This document shows, one piece after another, positions 1 to 6,763 of a stretch of 8,001 bases of DNA. The DNA comes from Bacteroidetes bacterium UBA1947. Lineage in GTDB: Bacteria > Bacteroidota > Bacteroidia > Chitinophagales > Chitinophagaceae. The notes below the pieces were generated by a model, which saw nothing but the letters and a program-made list of their open reading frames with translations, searched no databases and had not been told where the DNA came from. The position numbers were made by a program, and so were the translations under genes. The stretch is from positions 1 to 8,001 of the forward strand of contig DDET01000003.1 of assembly GCA_002336915.1 (NCBI GenBank), given 5' to 3'. Numbering within the stretch: the first letter of the stretch is position 1; every line of letters starts with the position of its first letter.

Positions 1-2
1 TA

Positions 3-365
3 TTCAGCTACCTGCAGGATAAAGAGGCAATAAAAGAATTATTTGGTGTTATAGGTGATAAAGTAGCTAACCGCCCCGGTGGTTATACTCGTATCATAAA
101 GCTGCCACGTCGAGTGGGCGATGCTGCCGATATGGCTATGATAGAGCTGGTTGACTTCAACGAGATCTACGGTAAGGAAGCTAAAGACACTGCTGCTAAG
201 AAAACACGTCGTAGCCGCCGTGCTGCTGCCCCTAAAGCTGCTGTGCCTGTTGCCGCTGCACCTGCACCCGTTGCTGAAGCTCCTATTGCTGATGCACCTG
301 CAACAGAGGCTACTGAAAATACCGATGCTCCTGCAGCAGAAGGTACTGAAGAGACTAATGCTTAA
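3..365 (+). CDS. rplQ: 50S ribosomal protein bL17 (3' part, 5' end outside window)
   Basis: This is the C-terminal 120 residues of bL17, a large-subunit protein near the peptide exit tunnel. The reading frame is open from the window edge to TAA at 363-365. The hallmark segment is at visible residues 24-55: RPGGYTRIIKLPRRVGDAA, followed by MAMIELVDFNEIY. Known family members stop soon after this block, but here about 60 more residues follow. They start with a basic patch (KKTRRSRR, about 66-73) and continue as a low-complexity Ala/Pro/Glu/Thr tail that becomes acidic at the end. Such tails are common on Bacteroidota bL17, so this is probably a lineage feature and not an error. rplQ usually ends the alpha operon after rpoA, and the strong terminator right behind it fits that. 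Enolase, sometimes found next to rplQ in this phylum, does not follow. Confidence 0.96.
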   Translation, partial: FSYLQDKEAIKELFGVIGDKVANRPGGYTRIIKLPRRVGDAADMAMIELVDFNEIYGKEAKDTAAKKTRRSRRAAAPKAAVPVAAAPAPVAEAPIADAPATEATENTDAPAAEGTEETNA

Positions 366-385
366 TTTTTTAATACTATATTTCA

Positions 386-414
386 AAAAATGGCTGCTAT
401 AAGCAGCCATTTTT
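386..414 (+). terminator. Rho-independent terminator of the rplQ operon
   Basis: A near-ideal hairpin lies 20 bases after the rplQ stop. The core arms ATGGCTGCT (390-398) and AGCAGCCAT (402-410) pair perfectly around a 3-base loop. Five A/T pairs (386-390 with 410-414, sharing the 390/410 pair) extend the stem to 13 bp. A T-rich run, TTTTGTTT, follows. The A-run on the left would serve as a T-run on the other strand, but no minus-strand gene needs it here. Confidence 0.9.
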
Positions 415-441
415 GTTTCTGCCCCATAAAATTTAATCTTG
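412..441 (+). promoter_or_regulatory. Likely Bacteroidota-type promoter for the heme lipoprotein
   Basis: TTTG at 412-415 (the -33 element) is followed after 18 bases by TAATCTTG at 434-441, matching 7 of 8 positions of the -7 element TAnnTTTG. The spacing is within the usual 17-23 range. The predicted transcript start is about 447-450, roughly 20 bases before the GTG chosen for the next gene. The -33 element sits inside the T-run of the rplQ terminator. Assigned by eye from the known consensus. Confidence 0.42.
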
Positions 442-470
442 AATTAATATCGGCTGCCGAATTTCATACT

Positions 471-863
471 GTGAACCTCCAACGCTTATTTATTCTTGCT
501 TTGATATTCATGGGCTGTACACACAAAGCGCAGCATATTGTGTTGCCTGCCCCACAGCCCGCTTACATCTGCGATACTATAAATATTACCTACAAGCAAG
601 ATATACAGCCCATATTCAGCAGCAATTGTTACTCTTGCCATGGTACCGCTGTTGTAGCCGACGATGGCCTGAACCTGGAAGATACCAGCATCTTAAGGCA
701 ATACCTTCACAATGGCTTCCTGGGCGATGGAATCTATGGGTCAGAGCTATATCATTGCATGCTGCACAGCCGGTATGCTCAGGCAATGCCACCCGACTAT
801 GTGGTCGATTCCTGCTCACTCAATAAAGTAAAGCATTGGTTATATATCGGAGCTCCAATGTAG
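471..863 (+). CDS. Small c-type-cytochrome-like lipoprotein (one CxxCH heme site)
   Basis: A 130-residue predicted lipoprotein carrying a single c-type heme. From GTG 471 it starts NLQRLFILALIFMGC, a short hydrophobic signal with a lipobox ending at Cys16, so the mature protein should be lipid-anchored outside the inner membrane. The heme motif CYSCH is at residues 53-57, preceded by DIQPIFSSN, the usual lead-in for this single-heme family. MPP at 106-108 offers the distal Met ligand, and the end HWLYIGAP matches the family's final helix. Cys34 (in CDT) and Cys115 sit where Bacteroidota relatives also carry cysteines and may form a disulfide; Cys96 is extra. The frame is open back to an ATG at 390, but that codon is inside the rplQ terminator and would bury the signal sequence. 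ATG 510 would remove the signal. GTG 471 also fits the upstream promoter. There is no Shine-Dalgarno, as is common in this phylum. The electron partner is not shown by the context; no oxidase or reductase gene is adjacent. Confidence 0.78.
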   Translation: MNLQRLFILALIFMGCTHKAQHIVLPAPQPAYICDTINITYKQDIQPIFSSNCYSCHGTAVVADDGLNLEDTSILRQYLHNGFLGDGIYGSELYHCMLHSRYAQAMPPDYVVDSCSLNKVKHWLYIGAPM

Positions 864-976
864 ACGAAGCCCGCATCTTTTCCTGGATTGTAATAAAACT
901 GTAAATTCTCTTTCCAGGGCAATCTTCCACCGCATTCGATACGTCTTACTATTAAGAACGGCAAAATATCGATAGC
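864..976. other. Intergenic gap without a recognisable site
   Basis: These 113 bases separate the heme lipoprotein from the large secreted protein. I found neither a good TTTG / TAnnTTTG pair nor a terminator-like hairpin. The only inverted repeat is CCTGGA near 882 with TCCAGG near 913, whose arms are too far apart to mean much. The downstream gene may have a non-consensus promoter here or be read through from 471-863. Confidence 0.4.
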
Positions 977-3502
977 ATGGCTTATTTCAAAACAGGACAA
1001 TTTTTATCTGTTTTAGGACTTATTATACTTTTCTCAACCAAGGCATGGGCGCAGAAAGAGGGTAATTTCTGGGCTTTTGGTTACCAGGCCGGTCTCAACT
1101 TTAATACTGTTTCACCTACCGTTGTCAATACCAGTATTACTTCATTGGAAGGTACCGCTTCAATAGCTGATGCTAATGGCAACCTGCTTTTTTATACGAA
1201 CGGTGCCAGGGTCTGGAATAAGAACCATGTACAAATGCCTTTAGGTGGCGGTCTTTCAGGCGATGAGAACAGTTCTGCAGCACAGGGACCATTAATAATA
1301 AAAGACCTGGCTAATAGTAAGCGCTACTATATATTCGTGACCACTCAAAACGAAAACCTGCCAGATCTCTATTTAAGATACAGCATAGTGGACATGAGCT
1401 TAGACGGTGGCTTGGGAGATCTTGTTGTCCGCAACGTGATTATTGACTCCTCCGTTGCCGAAATGTTGACAGGGGCAGGCAGTGGTACATGCGACCGATG
1501 GCTGATATCACACCAGCATGGCAAACCCGAATTTCACGCCTTTCATATCACATCATCAGGCATAAGCGCGCCTGTAGTGTCAACCGCAGGTCTGCCGGCC
1601 GAGTATAGCATTGGCATGATAAAAGCAAGCAATAACGGCAAAATGATCGCATGCCTTGCAGGGAATGTGGGCGTATGGATGGCAGGAACAAATTCGGTAC
1701 AATTATTTGATTTTGACATCAACACAGGTATTGTATCAAATGCAAGGCTTGTTCTTAAAGGGAAGCAAACACCCATAGTCGATCAGCTCTATGGCCTGGC
1801 ATTCTCCCCGGATGACAATAAGCTATATATCAACTCAACCCTCCCCAATTCAATATTGTATATCTATCAATCGGACATCAGCAACCCCTCGCTACCCACA
1901 ACTTCAGCACCCATGACTGCGGGTATGCCGGGCAATGTGACTGACATAAAATGCGGCCCGGATGGTAAACTCTATTTCCGTTCTTCCGACACAAGCCTGG
2001 GTATCATCCCTCGCCCGAATCTGGATGCACCTTTTTGCGGATTGATACCAGATGCCATACACTTATCGCCCGGCAGGATGATAAGCGGATTTCCCAACGC
2101 GATAGTGCAAACAAACAACAACTTAAAGCACAATATAATAGCCTGCAGCAAGCCTTATATCATCAAGGCACAGCCGGGCGCAACTTCTTATCTGTGGAAC
2201 AACGGCTCGGTTGATTCCTTCATATACTCCAATAATGATAGTATTTACTGGCTGACCACCACCATGCCTTGCGGGATAAAAACAGATACCTTCGCAGTAA
2301 CATTCAAAGACTTCAGTGTTGATATGCACGATACGGCAGTTTGCAATGGTCAGTTGGTTTCCCTTAACCCGGCACTGAATGGCAATTATCAGTACCAGTG
2401 GCAGGATGGTGATACTGCAGCTATCTATACAGCAACCGAAACAGGCAAATACTACGTAACAATAACAAATGGAAGTTGTACGGTTGCTGATACCGCACAG
2501 GTGACAATTTACCCCCCCCTGAGCACTCCCCTGCTGCCACCTGACACCGTCTTATGCGAACAGTCATTTCCTTTCACCATTACAGCAAGTCCCTTGTTTC
2601 AAAATTATACTTGGGGCGGTACTGCAGCAACAGGAAGGAACTTTATTGCCGATAGTCCGGGTAAATATTGGGTAAGTGCACCAACAATGTGTGGTATATA
2701 TAGCGATACGATTGACATCCGTGGATGCATGCCTGGCAGTGCCGGCATAGCAGTTAACACCGATACAATTTGCGAGAACCATTGCATCCATTTCTCTGTC
2801 GACTCTGCCAGTAATATTACTTCCTTTCAATGGAGTTTCCCCGGCGGCACGCCCGATTCATTTTCAGGCCCCAATCCACCCGACATCTGCTATATTTCAC
2901 CGGGTGATTACACAATACATCTCATCGCTGCCAACGCCTTCAGCACACTAAGTTATGATACGTTACTTCACATTCTGCGCGCCCCCATCCCCCGTTTCAT
3001 AGATACGGTCATCACGGCATCGTACCGTTCTTTTGTGCAGCTTCCTGCCTGTTATCCCGCCCAAAAAACAGAGTGGTATAAAAACGATAGCCTTATTTGT
3101 ACAGGCTGCAACCCCTTAACGGTACAAGCTGTGGACTGGCGGGCAAATTATACCTGTGTCTTACACAATGCCACCTGTCGCGAAGAATGTCATTATCAGG
3201 TAACGGCAACCGGCATTCCCGCAGATGCATGGCTGCCCTCCGTTTTTTCACCGAACGGGGATGGTAAAAACGATTACTTCCGGCTGATCACTGATAACCC
3301 GAATATAGCCCTGGTCGAACTCTCGATATATGACCGCTGGGGCGAAAGGCTGTTTCACGCTCAGCAAAATGGTACCGGGTGGAACGGAAGATATAATGGT
3401 AAAGAAGTAGAACAGGGCACATATTTTTGGTACCTGCGTTATAAGGTCGAAGGACAATCACAACTGTACGTTACCAAAGGGGAAGTATCCTTAGTAAGAT
3501 AG
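977..3502 (+). CDS. Large secreted protein with PKD/Ig-like modules and T9SS type B sorting domain
   Basis: An 841-residue exported protein. Residues 1-25 are a signal peptide, with likely cleavage after AWA (AWA|QKEG). Residues 26-375 resemble the Bacteroidota family whose N-terminus reads like WxFGxxAGLxFN, then EGTASIADANGNLLFYTNGARVWN (here split over residues 58-80); repeats such as GLAFSPDDNKLYIN (273-286) and KCGPDGKLYF (325-334) suggest a beta-propeller. Residues 385-585 hold Cys-rich Ig-like segments (YQWQDGD, GKYYVTITNGSC, GKYWVSAPTMCG). About 590-668 is PKD-like (FQWSFPGGTP, then PGDYTIHLIAAN). Residues 751-841 are a type B (CHU_C, gliding-motility-associated) sorting domain: SVFSPNGDGKNDYF, then IYDRWGERLF, GWNGRYNGKEVEQGTYFWYLRY, with a basic end. 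Proteins with this domain are known to cross the outer membrane by T9SS and be released or surface-attached. No catalytic motif is visible, so an adhesin or structural role is only a guess. A C8 tract lies at 2512-2519. Confidence 0.9.
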   Translation: MAYFKTGQFLSVLGLIILFSTKAWAQKEGNFWAFGYQAGLNFNTVSPTVVNTSITSLEGTASIADANGNLLFYTNGARVWNKNHVQMPLGGGLSGDENSSAAQGPLIIKDLANSKRYYIFVTTQNENLPDLYLRYSIVDMSLDGGLGDLVVRNVIIDSSVAEMLTGAGSGTCDRWLISHQHGKPEFHAFHITSSGISAPVVSTAGLPAEYSIGMIKASNNGKMIACLAGNVGVWMAGTNSVQLFDFDINTGIVSNARLVLKGKQTPIVDQLYGLAFSPDDNKLYINSTLPNSILYIYQSDISNPSLPTTSAPMTAGMPGNVTDIKCGPDGKLYFRSSDTSLGIIPRPNLDAPFCGLIPDAIHLSPGRMISGFPNAIVQTNNNLKHNIIACSKPYIIKAQPGATSYLWNNGSVDSFIYSNNDSIYWLTTTMPCGIKTDTFAVTFKDFSVDMHDTAVCNGQLVSLNPALNGNYQYQWQDGDTAAIYTATETGKYYVTITNGSCTVADTAQVTIYPPLSTPLLPPDTVLCEQSFPFTITASPLFQNYTWGGTAATGRNFIADSPGKYWVSAPTMCGIYSDTIDIRGCMPGSAGIAVNTDTICENHCIHFSVDSASNITSFQWSFPGGTPDSFSGPNPPDICYISPGDYTIHLIAANAFSTLSYDTLLHILRAPIPRFIDTVITASYRSFVQLPACYPAQKTEWYKNDSLICTGCNPLTVQAVDWRANYTCVLHNATCREECHYQVTATGIPADAWLPSVFSPNGDGKNDYFRLITDNPNIALVELSIYDRWGERLFHAQQNGTGWNGRYNGKEVEQGTYFWYLRYKVEGQSQLYVTKGEVSLVR
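2512..2519 (+). repeat. C8 homopolymer inside the T9SS cargo gene
   Basis: Eight consecutive C bases span codons 512-515 (Tyr-Pro-Pro-Leu), between two Ig-like segments. It is the longest C or G run I noticed in the window. With C7 the frame reaches TGA right after the two Pro codons; with C9 it reaches TGA about 12 codons later. Either change removes the PKD-like region and the sorting domain. The tract itself is certain; a switching role is not shown. Confidence 0.6.
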
Positions 3503-3512
3503 TTAAAATGAT

Positions 3513-3533
3513 AAGCCCCCTTATCGGGGGCTT
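3513..3533. terminator. Two-way terminator between convergent genes
   Basis: AAGCCCCC (3513-3520) pairs with GGGGGCTT (3526-3533) around a 5-base loop. It lies 10 bases after the stop of the secreted protein and 22 bases beyond the stop of the minus-strand lipoprotein gene. Both flanks are A/T-rich (TTTATAAAT on plus; ATCATTTTAA on minus), but neither has a long T-run. It probably ends both transcripts. Confidence 0.75.
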
Positions 3534-3555
3534 TATAAATATAATAAGTTCTTCT

Positions 3556-4128
3556 CTAGTATTTTTTTACGTAAAACTCGCCGTTGGTTATTTGCATCAC
3601 ATCGCCATAATCAAAAACCGGAAGCACTTTGTGCAAGGTAGCCGTAAAGGTGCCGCGAAGACGGCCACTCTCATTACCTTTTAAATTTATGCTGCCCGGG
3701 CCACTGCCGCCAGAGGCCATTTTCCCCTGGTATAAGCTATATACAACGTGGGTACCGGTGTCCATTACGCCATAGAAAATATCATTGTCTGTGCTATCAG
3801 ATACATTATAGTTACCGGCATTTCCATAAGGACTTAATGTACCGCCCAAAAACTCGGTGGTATGTATATTGTCATACTTATTACCCGAGAACGTTGCACT
3901 AGCCGCCACTGAGTCCGTCCAACCCGCGGTGCCGTCAAATACACGCATAGAGCCATTGAGCTCAGCTTGCACCCTGCCCAGTGGCACAGTAACGCCCGTT
4001 TCGGGGTTTAAGGGATTAAATATGTCGGTGTTTCTTGCAGGGTCAGCATTGTAGTCGCCATTATTACAGGAAATAAATAAAGTACTTAAGCCTGCAAAGA
4101 GCATACCTGCCAGGAAAACTTTTCTCAT
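3556..4128 (-). CDS. Small lipoprotein of unknown function, DUF6252-like
   Basis: A 190-residue predicted lipoprotein. From ATG 4128 it begins MRKVFLAGMLFAGLSTLFISCNN, a classic signal with Cys21 as the lipidated residue, followed by a flexible polar stretch (NNGDYNADPARN). The mature part is Gly/Asn/Thr-rich and looks all-beta. The pattern RVQAELNG, GGTLSPYGNAGNYNVSD, GSINLKGNESGRLRGTF and finally ITNGEFYVKKY resembles small Bacteroidota lipoproteins of the DUF6252 type (end motif GTF...TNGxF). This is by-eye similarity and could be a related unnamed family. The frame stays open to an ATG at 4164, but that codon lies between the two elements of the likely promoter and would put 12 extra residues before the signal, so 4128 is preferred. 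The gene converges on the T9SS cargo gene and diverges from the DUF5686 gene. No function is known. Confidence 0.8.
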   Translation of the reverse strand: MRKVFLAGMLFAGLSTLFISCNNGDYNADPARNTDIFNPLNPETGVTVPLGRVQAELNGSMRVFDGTAGWTDSVAASATFSGNKYDNIHTTEFLGGTLSPYGNAGNYNVSDSTDNDIFYGVMDTGTHVVYSLYQGKMASGGSGPGSINLKGNESGRLRGTFTATLHKVLPVFDYGDVMQITNGEFYVKKY

Positions 4129-4148
4129 GAATGTGATTTTACGCAGTA

Positions 4149-4178
4149 TAAAGATAATAAGCACAGCAATAATACAAA
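4149..4178 (-). promoter_or_regulatory. Likely Bacteroidota-type promoter for the minus-strand lipoprotein
   Basis: Read on the minus strand, TTTG (plus 4175-4178) is followed after 18 bases by TATCTTTA (plus 4149-4156), matching 7 of 8 positions of TAnnTTTG. The expected transcript start, about 4141-4144, leaves a leader of about 15 bases before ATG 4128. The spacing equals that of the promoter at 412-441. This site decides the start of the lipoprotein gene. Confidence 0.45.
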
Positions 4179-4238
4179 ATATTATTTAAAGATATCCGTT
4201 CTTAAATAGCCGCGACATACCTCCCTGTTGATCGGATT

Positions 4239-4256
4239 ACTTAAAAACACTTAAAA
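4239..4256. repeat. Two ACTTAAAA direct repeats, one helical turn apart
   Basis: ACTTAAAA occurs at 4239-4246 and again at 4249-4256, a 10-base period, in the divergent intergenic region upstream of the DUF5686 gene. The region is very A/T-rich, so chance is a real possibility. If functional it could be a regulator site or an UP-like element for the plus-strand gene. A weak -7-like TAATTTTC follows at 4261-4268, but no TTTG stands at the right distance upstream. Confidence 0.25.
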
Positions 4257-4330
4257 TAAATAATTTTCCGGCCTGATTAATGAACTTAGTCGCCCGGACA
4301 TCTATGGCTTTATATACTCGTTGCAATCAT

Positions 4331-6763
4331 ATGCCCACAAACTGTCACTATTACAGGCTTTTACTTACTACGCTGGCGATCATAGCGTCCACTTCCTTCT
4401 TATATGCACAGGGTAGCTTCACAGGCATAGTGGTCGATGCTGCAACAAAGCAGGTACTCCCATTTGCAACCATAAAATTTGGCGGCACGGGGCAAGGTAC
4501 CATATCCAACCTCAACGGGAAATTCGACCTTAAAAACGCCGGCAAAGCGAAATACCTGGAGGTATCCTACCTGGGCTATGAGCCTAAGAAAATATCCCTG
4601 CCCTTGCAGGAGAATGAGATAACGGTATACCTCGATCTTGCACAGGGCAGCTTAAAGGAGGTAGTGATAAAACCACCCTACGACAAAATGCGCCGTATCC
4701 TGAATACTGCCATAGCTAACAGGGATAAGAATAACCCCGACAAGTACGACTGGTACAGGTGCCATGTATACTACAAAATGGCGGCCGATGTCTCCCTCCC
4801 CGATTCTGTATTGCAGCGCGATACCAGTGCCGATGTAAAAGAGATAAAAGCAATGATCGAAAGCCAGCACCTGCTGATGTCAGAAACTTACAGCGTTCGC
4901 ACCTGGAAAAAACCACAGCACCTGCAGGAAGAAGTAAGCGGCAGCCGCTTCTCCGGCTTTAAGAAATCAATGTTCACCGGTATGGTCACAGATATGTTGC
5001 CCTTCCATTCCTACAACGACTACCTGAGGCTTAATGGCAAAGATTATCATAACCCCGTAAGCCGCGGCTTCTTCAGCCACTATGATTTTAACCTCGAGGA
5101 CGAGATCTTGCAGGGAGACGATACCCTGTGGATACTTAGCTTCCGCCCGCAAAAAGGTTATGATGAATTGAGAGGCCGGGTGTACATCAATTCCGATGGC
5201 TATGCTATAGCTTATTTATTGGCAAACGTATACGACAAGCAATTGAAGCGCTCCATACGTATGGAGCAGCAGTATAAGAAAACCGGCGGCAAGTGGTTTC
5301 CCCATGAGTTGAATTACATACTGAGCTATCAATTGAAAAGCGACAGTGATGTATACACAATAATAATGAAAGGCAATAGCAATATTGATTCGGTGAGCTA
5401 TGATGAGGACAAAAAATTCCGCTTCGACAAAGTACATACCGTAAAGCTGGAGCCTGATGCAGACGGGCTAAGCGATGCAAAATGGAATGCCATGCGGCCA
5501 ATACCGCTGGACAATAAAGAGCAGCGCACCTACGTGTATATGGACAGCCTCGTCACTGCTGCCAATATCGATAAGTACCTGCACCTTATCAGTAAACTAC
5601 CTGAAGGCAAAGTGCCTGTTGGCCCTGTTGATCTCAGCCTTAGCCGGCTGTATAGTTACAACAAGTACGAGAAGACACGATTGGGCCTCGGTTTGCAGAC
5701 CAATGAAAAGATCGTTAAATGGCTTTCATTGGGCGGTTGGTTTGGCTATGGTTTTGGCGATAAAGAATGGAAGTACGGTGGCTTCGCTGAGATATATGCC
5801 GATCGGTATAAGGAATTTGTATTTCGCTTCGCCTACAGCAACGATCTCCGCGATCCCGGCCGTGTAAGCCTCAACCGCGAGCTGGACAGGAACTACCTGA
5901 AAATGTACCTGATGACGAGGGTAGACAATATCGTTTCCTACAGCGGTACCGTAAAAAAACGTTTCGGCTACTGGACAGCGGAACTCGAAGCTAAGCAGGA
6001 GCAAATAACACCCAAATACAGTTACTTCTTCAATTCCGGGAATAGCAACTACAGCCAATTTACAGCTAAAGAAGCCAGCCTGAACCTGCGCTATGCTTAT
6101 GCGGAACGCAGTGCTCCCGCTTTTGGGACTTATTATAAAACGGGCACTAAGTATCCTATATGGTATGGCAAGATAACAACAGGCATGCTGGACCATGGCC
6201 GGCAGCAAACGAGATATACACAGGCGGTGACAGCGGTACAGTGGCACAAGCATGTCAACCGCGTAGGTTTTGAGCATTTCTTAATAGAGGCAGGAAAATC
6301 CTGGAGCGATAAACCACTACCCCTCAGTAAATTATTTGCAGGCAATGGTTTCAGGTATGGCAAGACCGCCGCACTCTATGCCTTCGGCGGATTGCTTACC
6401 ATGTATCCATACGACTACTATAGCGATCAGTTCGTCACTTTTGTATGGCGCCACGACTTCGACTGGCATTTGTATAAGCTCCAAATTGCGAACAGTAGCC
6501 TCGGATCCAATCCATACATAAGCCTTGGCTACAACATGCTATACGGCAGCATGGCGCATCCCGAGGCACATAGGGACGTAGCCTTCTTAGTGCCGGATGA
6601 TGTATATAACGAAACAGGGATAACGTTGAACAATATCATTCGCCTCAAGTACCTCAATCTTTATTACATCACGCTGAATATCGGCTATTACTATCACTGG
6701 ACACCAACTATCGATCTAAGTAATAATGGTCGCATAGTTTTCGGCTTAGGCATCGACCTGTAA
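4331..6763 (+). CDS. DUF5686-type outer-membrane protein with carboxypeptidase-regulatory-like N-terminal domain
   Basis: An 810-residue protein from ATG 4331; the frame is open from ATG 4280, which would give 827. From 4331 the signal peptide is compact: MPTNCHYYRLLLTTLAIIAS, with likely cleavage after LYA (LYA|QGSF). The longer starts at 4280 or 4304 would add 17 or 9 polar residues. In 827-residue numbering, 45-130 is a CarboxypepD_reg-like beta-sandwich (GSFTGIVVDAATKQVLPFATI, then GTISNLNGKFDL, VSYLGYEPKKI), known at the N-terminus of many Bacteroidota outer-membrane proteins. Residues 131-455 are a soluble alpha/beta region typical of DUF5686 (DKYDWYRCHVYYKM, SETYSVRTWKKP, RGRVYINSDGYAI). 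Residues 455-827 are rich in alternating Tyr/Phe/Gly strands (GLGLQTNEKIVKWLSLGGWFGYGFGD, here 468-493) and should form a beta-barrel. No TonB box or plug domain was seen, so it is not a standard SusC receptor. The family's function is unknown. It has no operon partner here: the lipoprotein upstream is divergent. Confidence 0.85.
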   Translation: MPTNCHYYRLLLTTLAIIASTSFLYAQGSFTGIVVDAATKQVLPFATIKFGGTGQGTISNLNGKFDLKNAGKAKYLEVSYLGYEPKKISLPLQENEITVYLDLAQGSLKEVVIKPPYDKMRRILNTAIANRDKNNPDKYDWYRCHVYYKMAADVSLPDSVLQRDTSADVKEIKAMIESQHLLMSETYSVRTWKKPQHLQEEVSGSRFSGFKKSMFTGMVTDMLPFHSYNDYLRLNGKDYHNPVSRGFFSHYDFNLEDEILQGDDTLWILSFRPQKGYDELRGRVYINSDGYAIAYLLANVYDKQLKRSIRMEQQYKKTGGKWFPHELNYILSYQLKSDSDVYTIIMKGNSNIDSVSYDEDKKFRFDKVHTVKLEPDADGLSDAKWNAMRPIPLDNKEQRTYVYMDSLVTAANIDKYLHLISKLPEGKVPVGPVDLSLSRLYSYNKYEKTRLGLGLQTNEKIVKWLSLGGWFGYGFGDKEWKYGGFAEIYADRYKEFVFRFAYSNDLRDPGRVSLNRELDRNYLKMYLMTRVDNIVSYSGTVKKRFGYWTAELEAKQEQITPKYSYFFNSGNSNYSQFTAKEASLNLRYAYAERSAPAFGTYYKTGTKYPIWYGKITTGMLDHGRQQTRYTQAVTAVQWHKHVNRVGFEHFLIEAGKSWSDKPLPLSKLFAGNGFRYGKTAALYAFGGLLTMYPYDYYSDQFVTFVWRHDFDWHLYKLQIANSSLGSNPYISLGYNMLYGSMAHPEAHRDVAFLVPDDVYNETGITLNNIIRLKYLNLYYITLNIGYYYHWTPTIDLSNNGRIVFGLGIDL

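Noticed and set aside
39..410. 123-codon minus-strand open frame over rplQ
   Set aside because: It is antisense to conserved bL17 sequence, is Ser/Cys-rich low complexity caused by the Ala/Pro tail, and starts within the terminator hairpin.
390..470. Upstream ATG at 390 as start of the heme lipoprotein
   Set aside because: The ATG is part of the rplQ terminator stem and would put 27 residues before the signal sequence; the promoter at 412-441 lies downstream of it.
952..961. TTAAGAACGG upstream of the T9SS cargo gene, identical to a minus-strand word at 4196-4205 upstream of the lipoprotein gene
   Set aside because: A shared 10-mer is expected many times by chance in a window of this size, and the distances to the start codons differ (15 versus 67 bases).
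4129..4164. ATG at 4164 as start of the minus-strand lipoprotein
   Set aside because: It lies between the -33 and -7 elements of the likely promoter, so it would not be transcribed, and it adds a non-signal extension before MRKVFLAG.
5953..5959. A7 run in the DUF5686 gene as a second slippage site
   Set aside because: A-runs of this length are common in A/T-rich genomes and here encode ordinary Lys codons; nothing marks it as special.
5726..6277. 183-codon minus-strand open frame inside the DUF5686 gene
   Set aside because: It is a shadow of the plus-strand coding sequence: no signal, motif or promoter, and the plus frame shows a clear beta-barrel pattern throughout.
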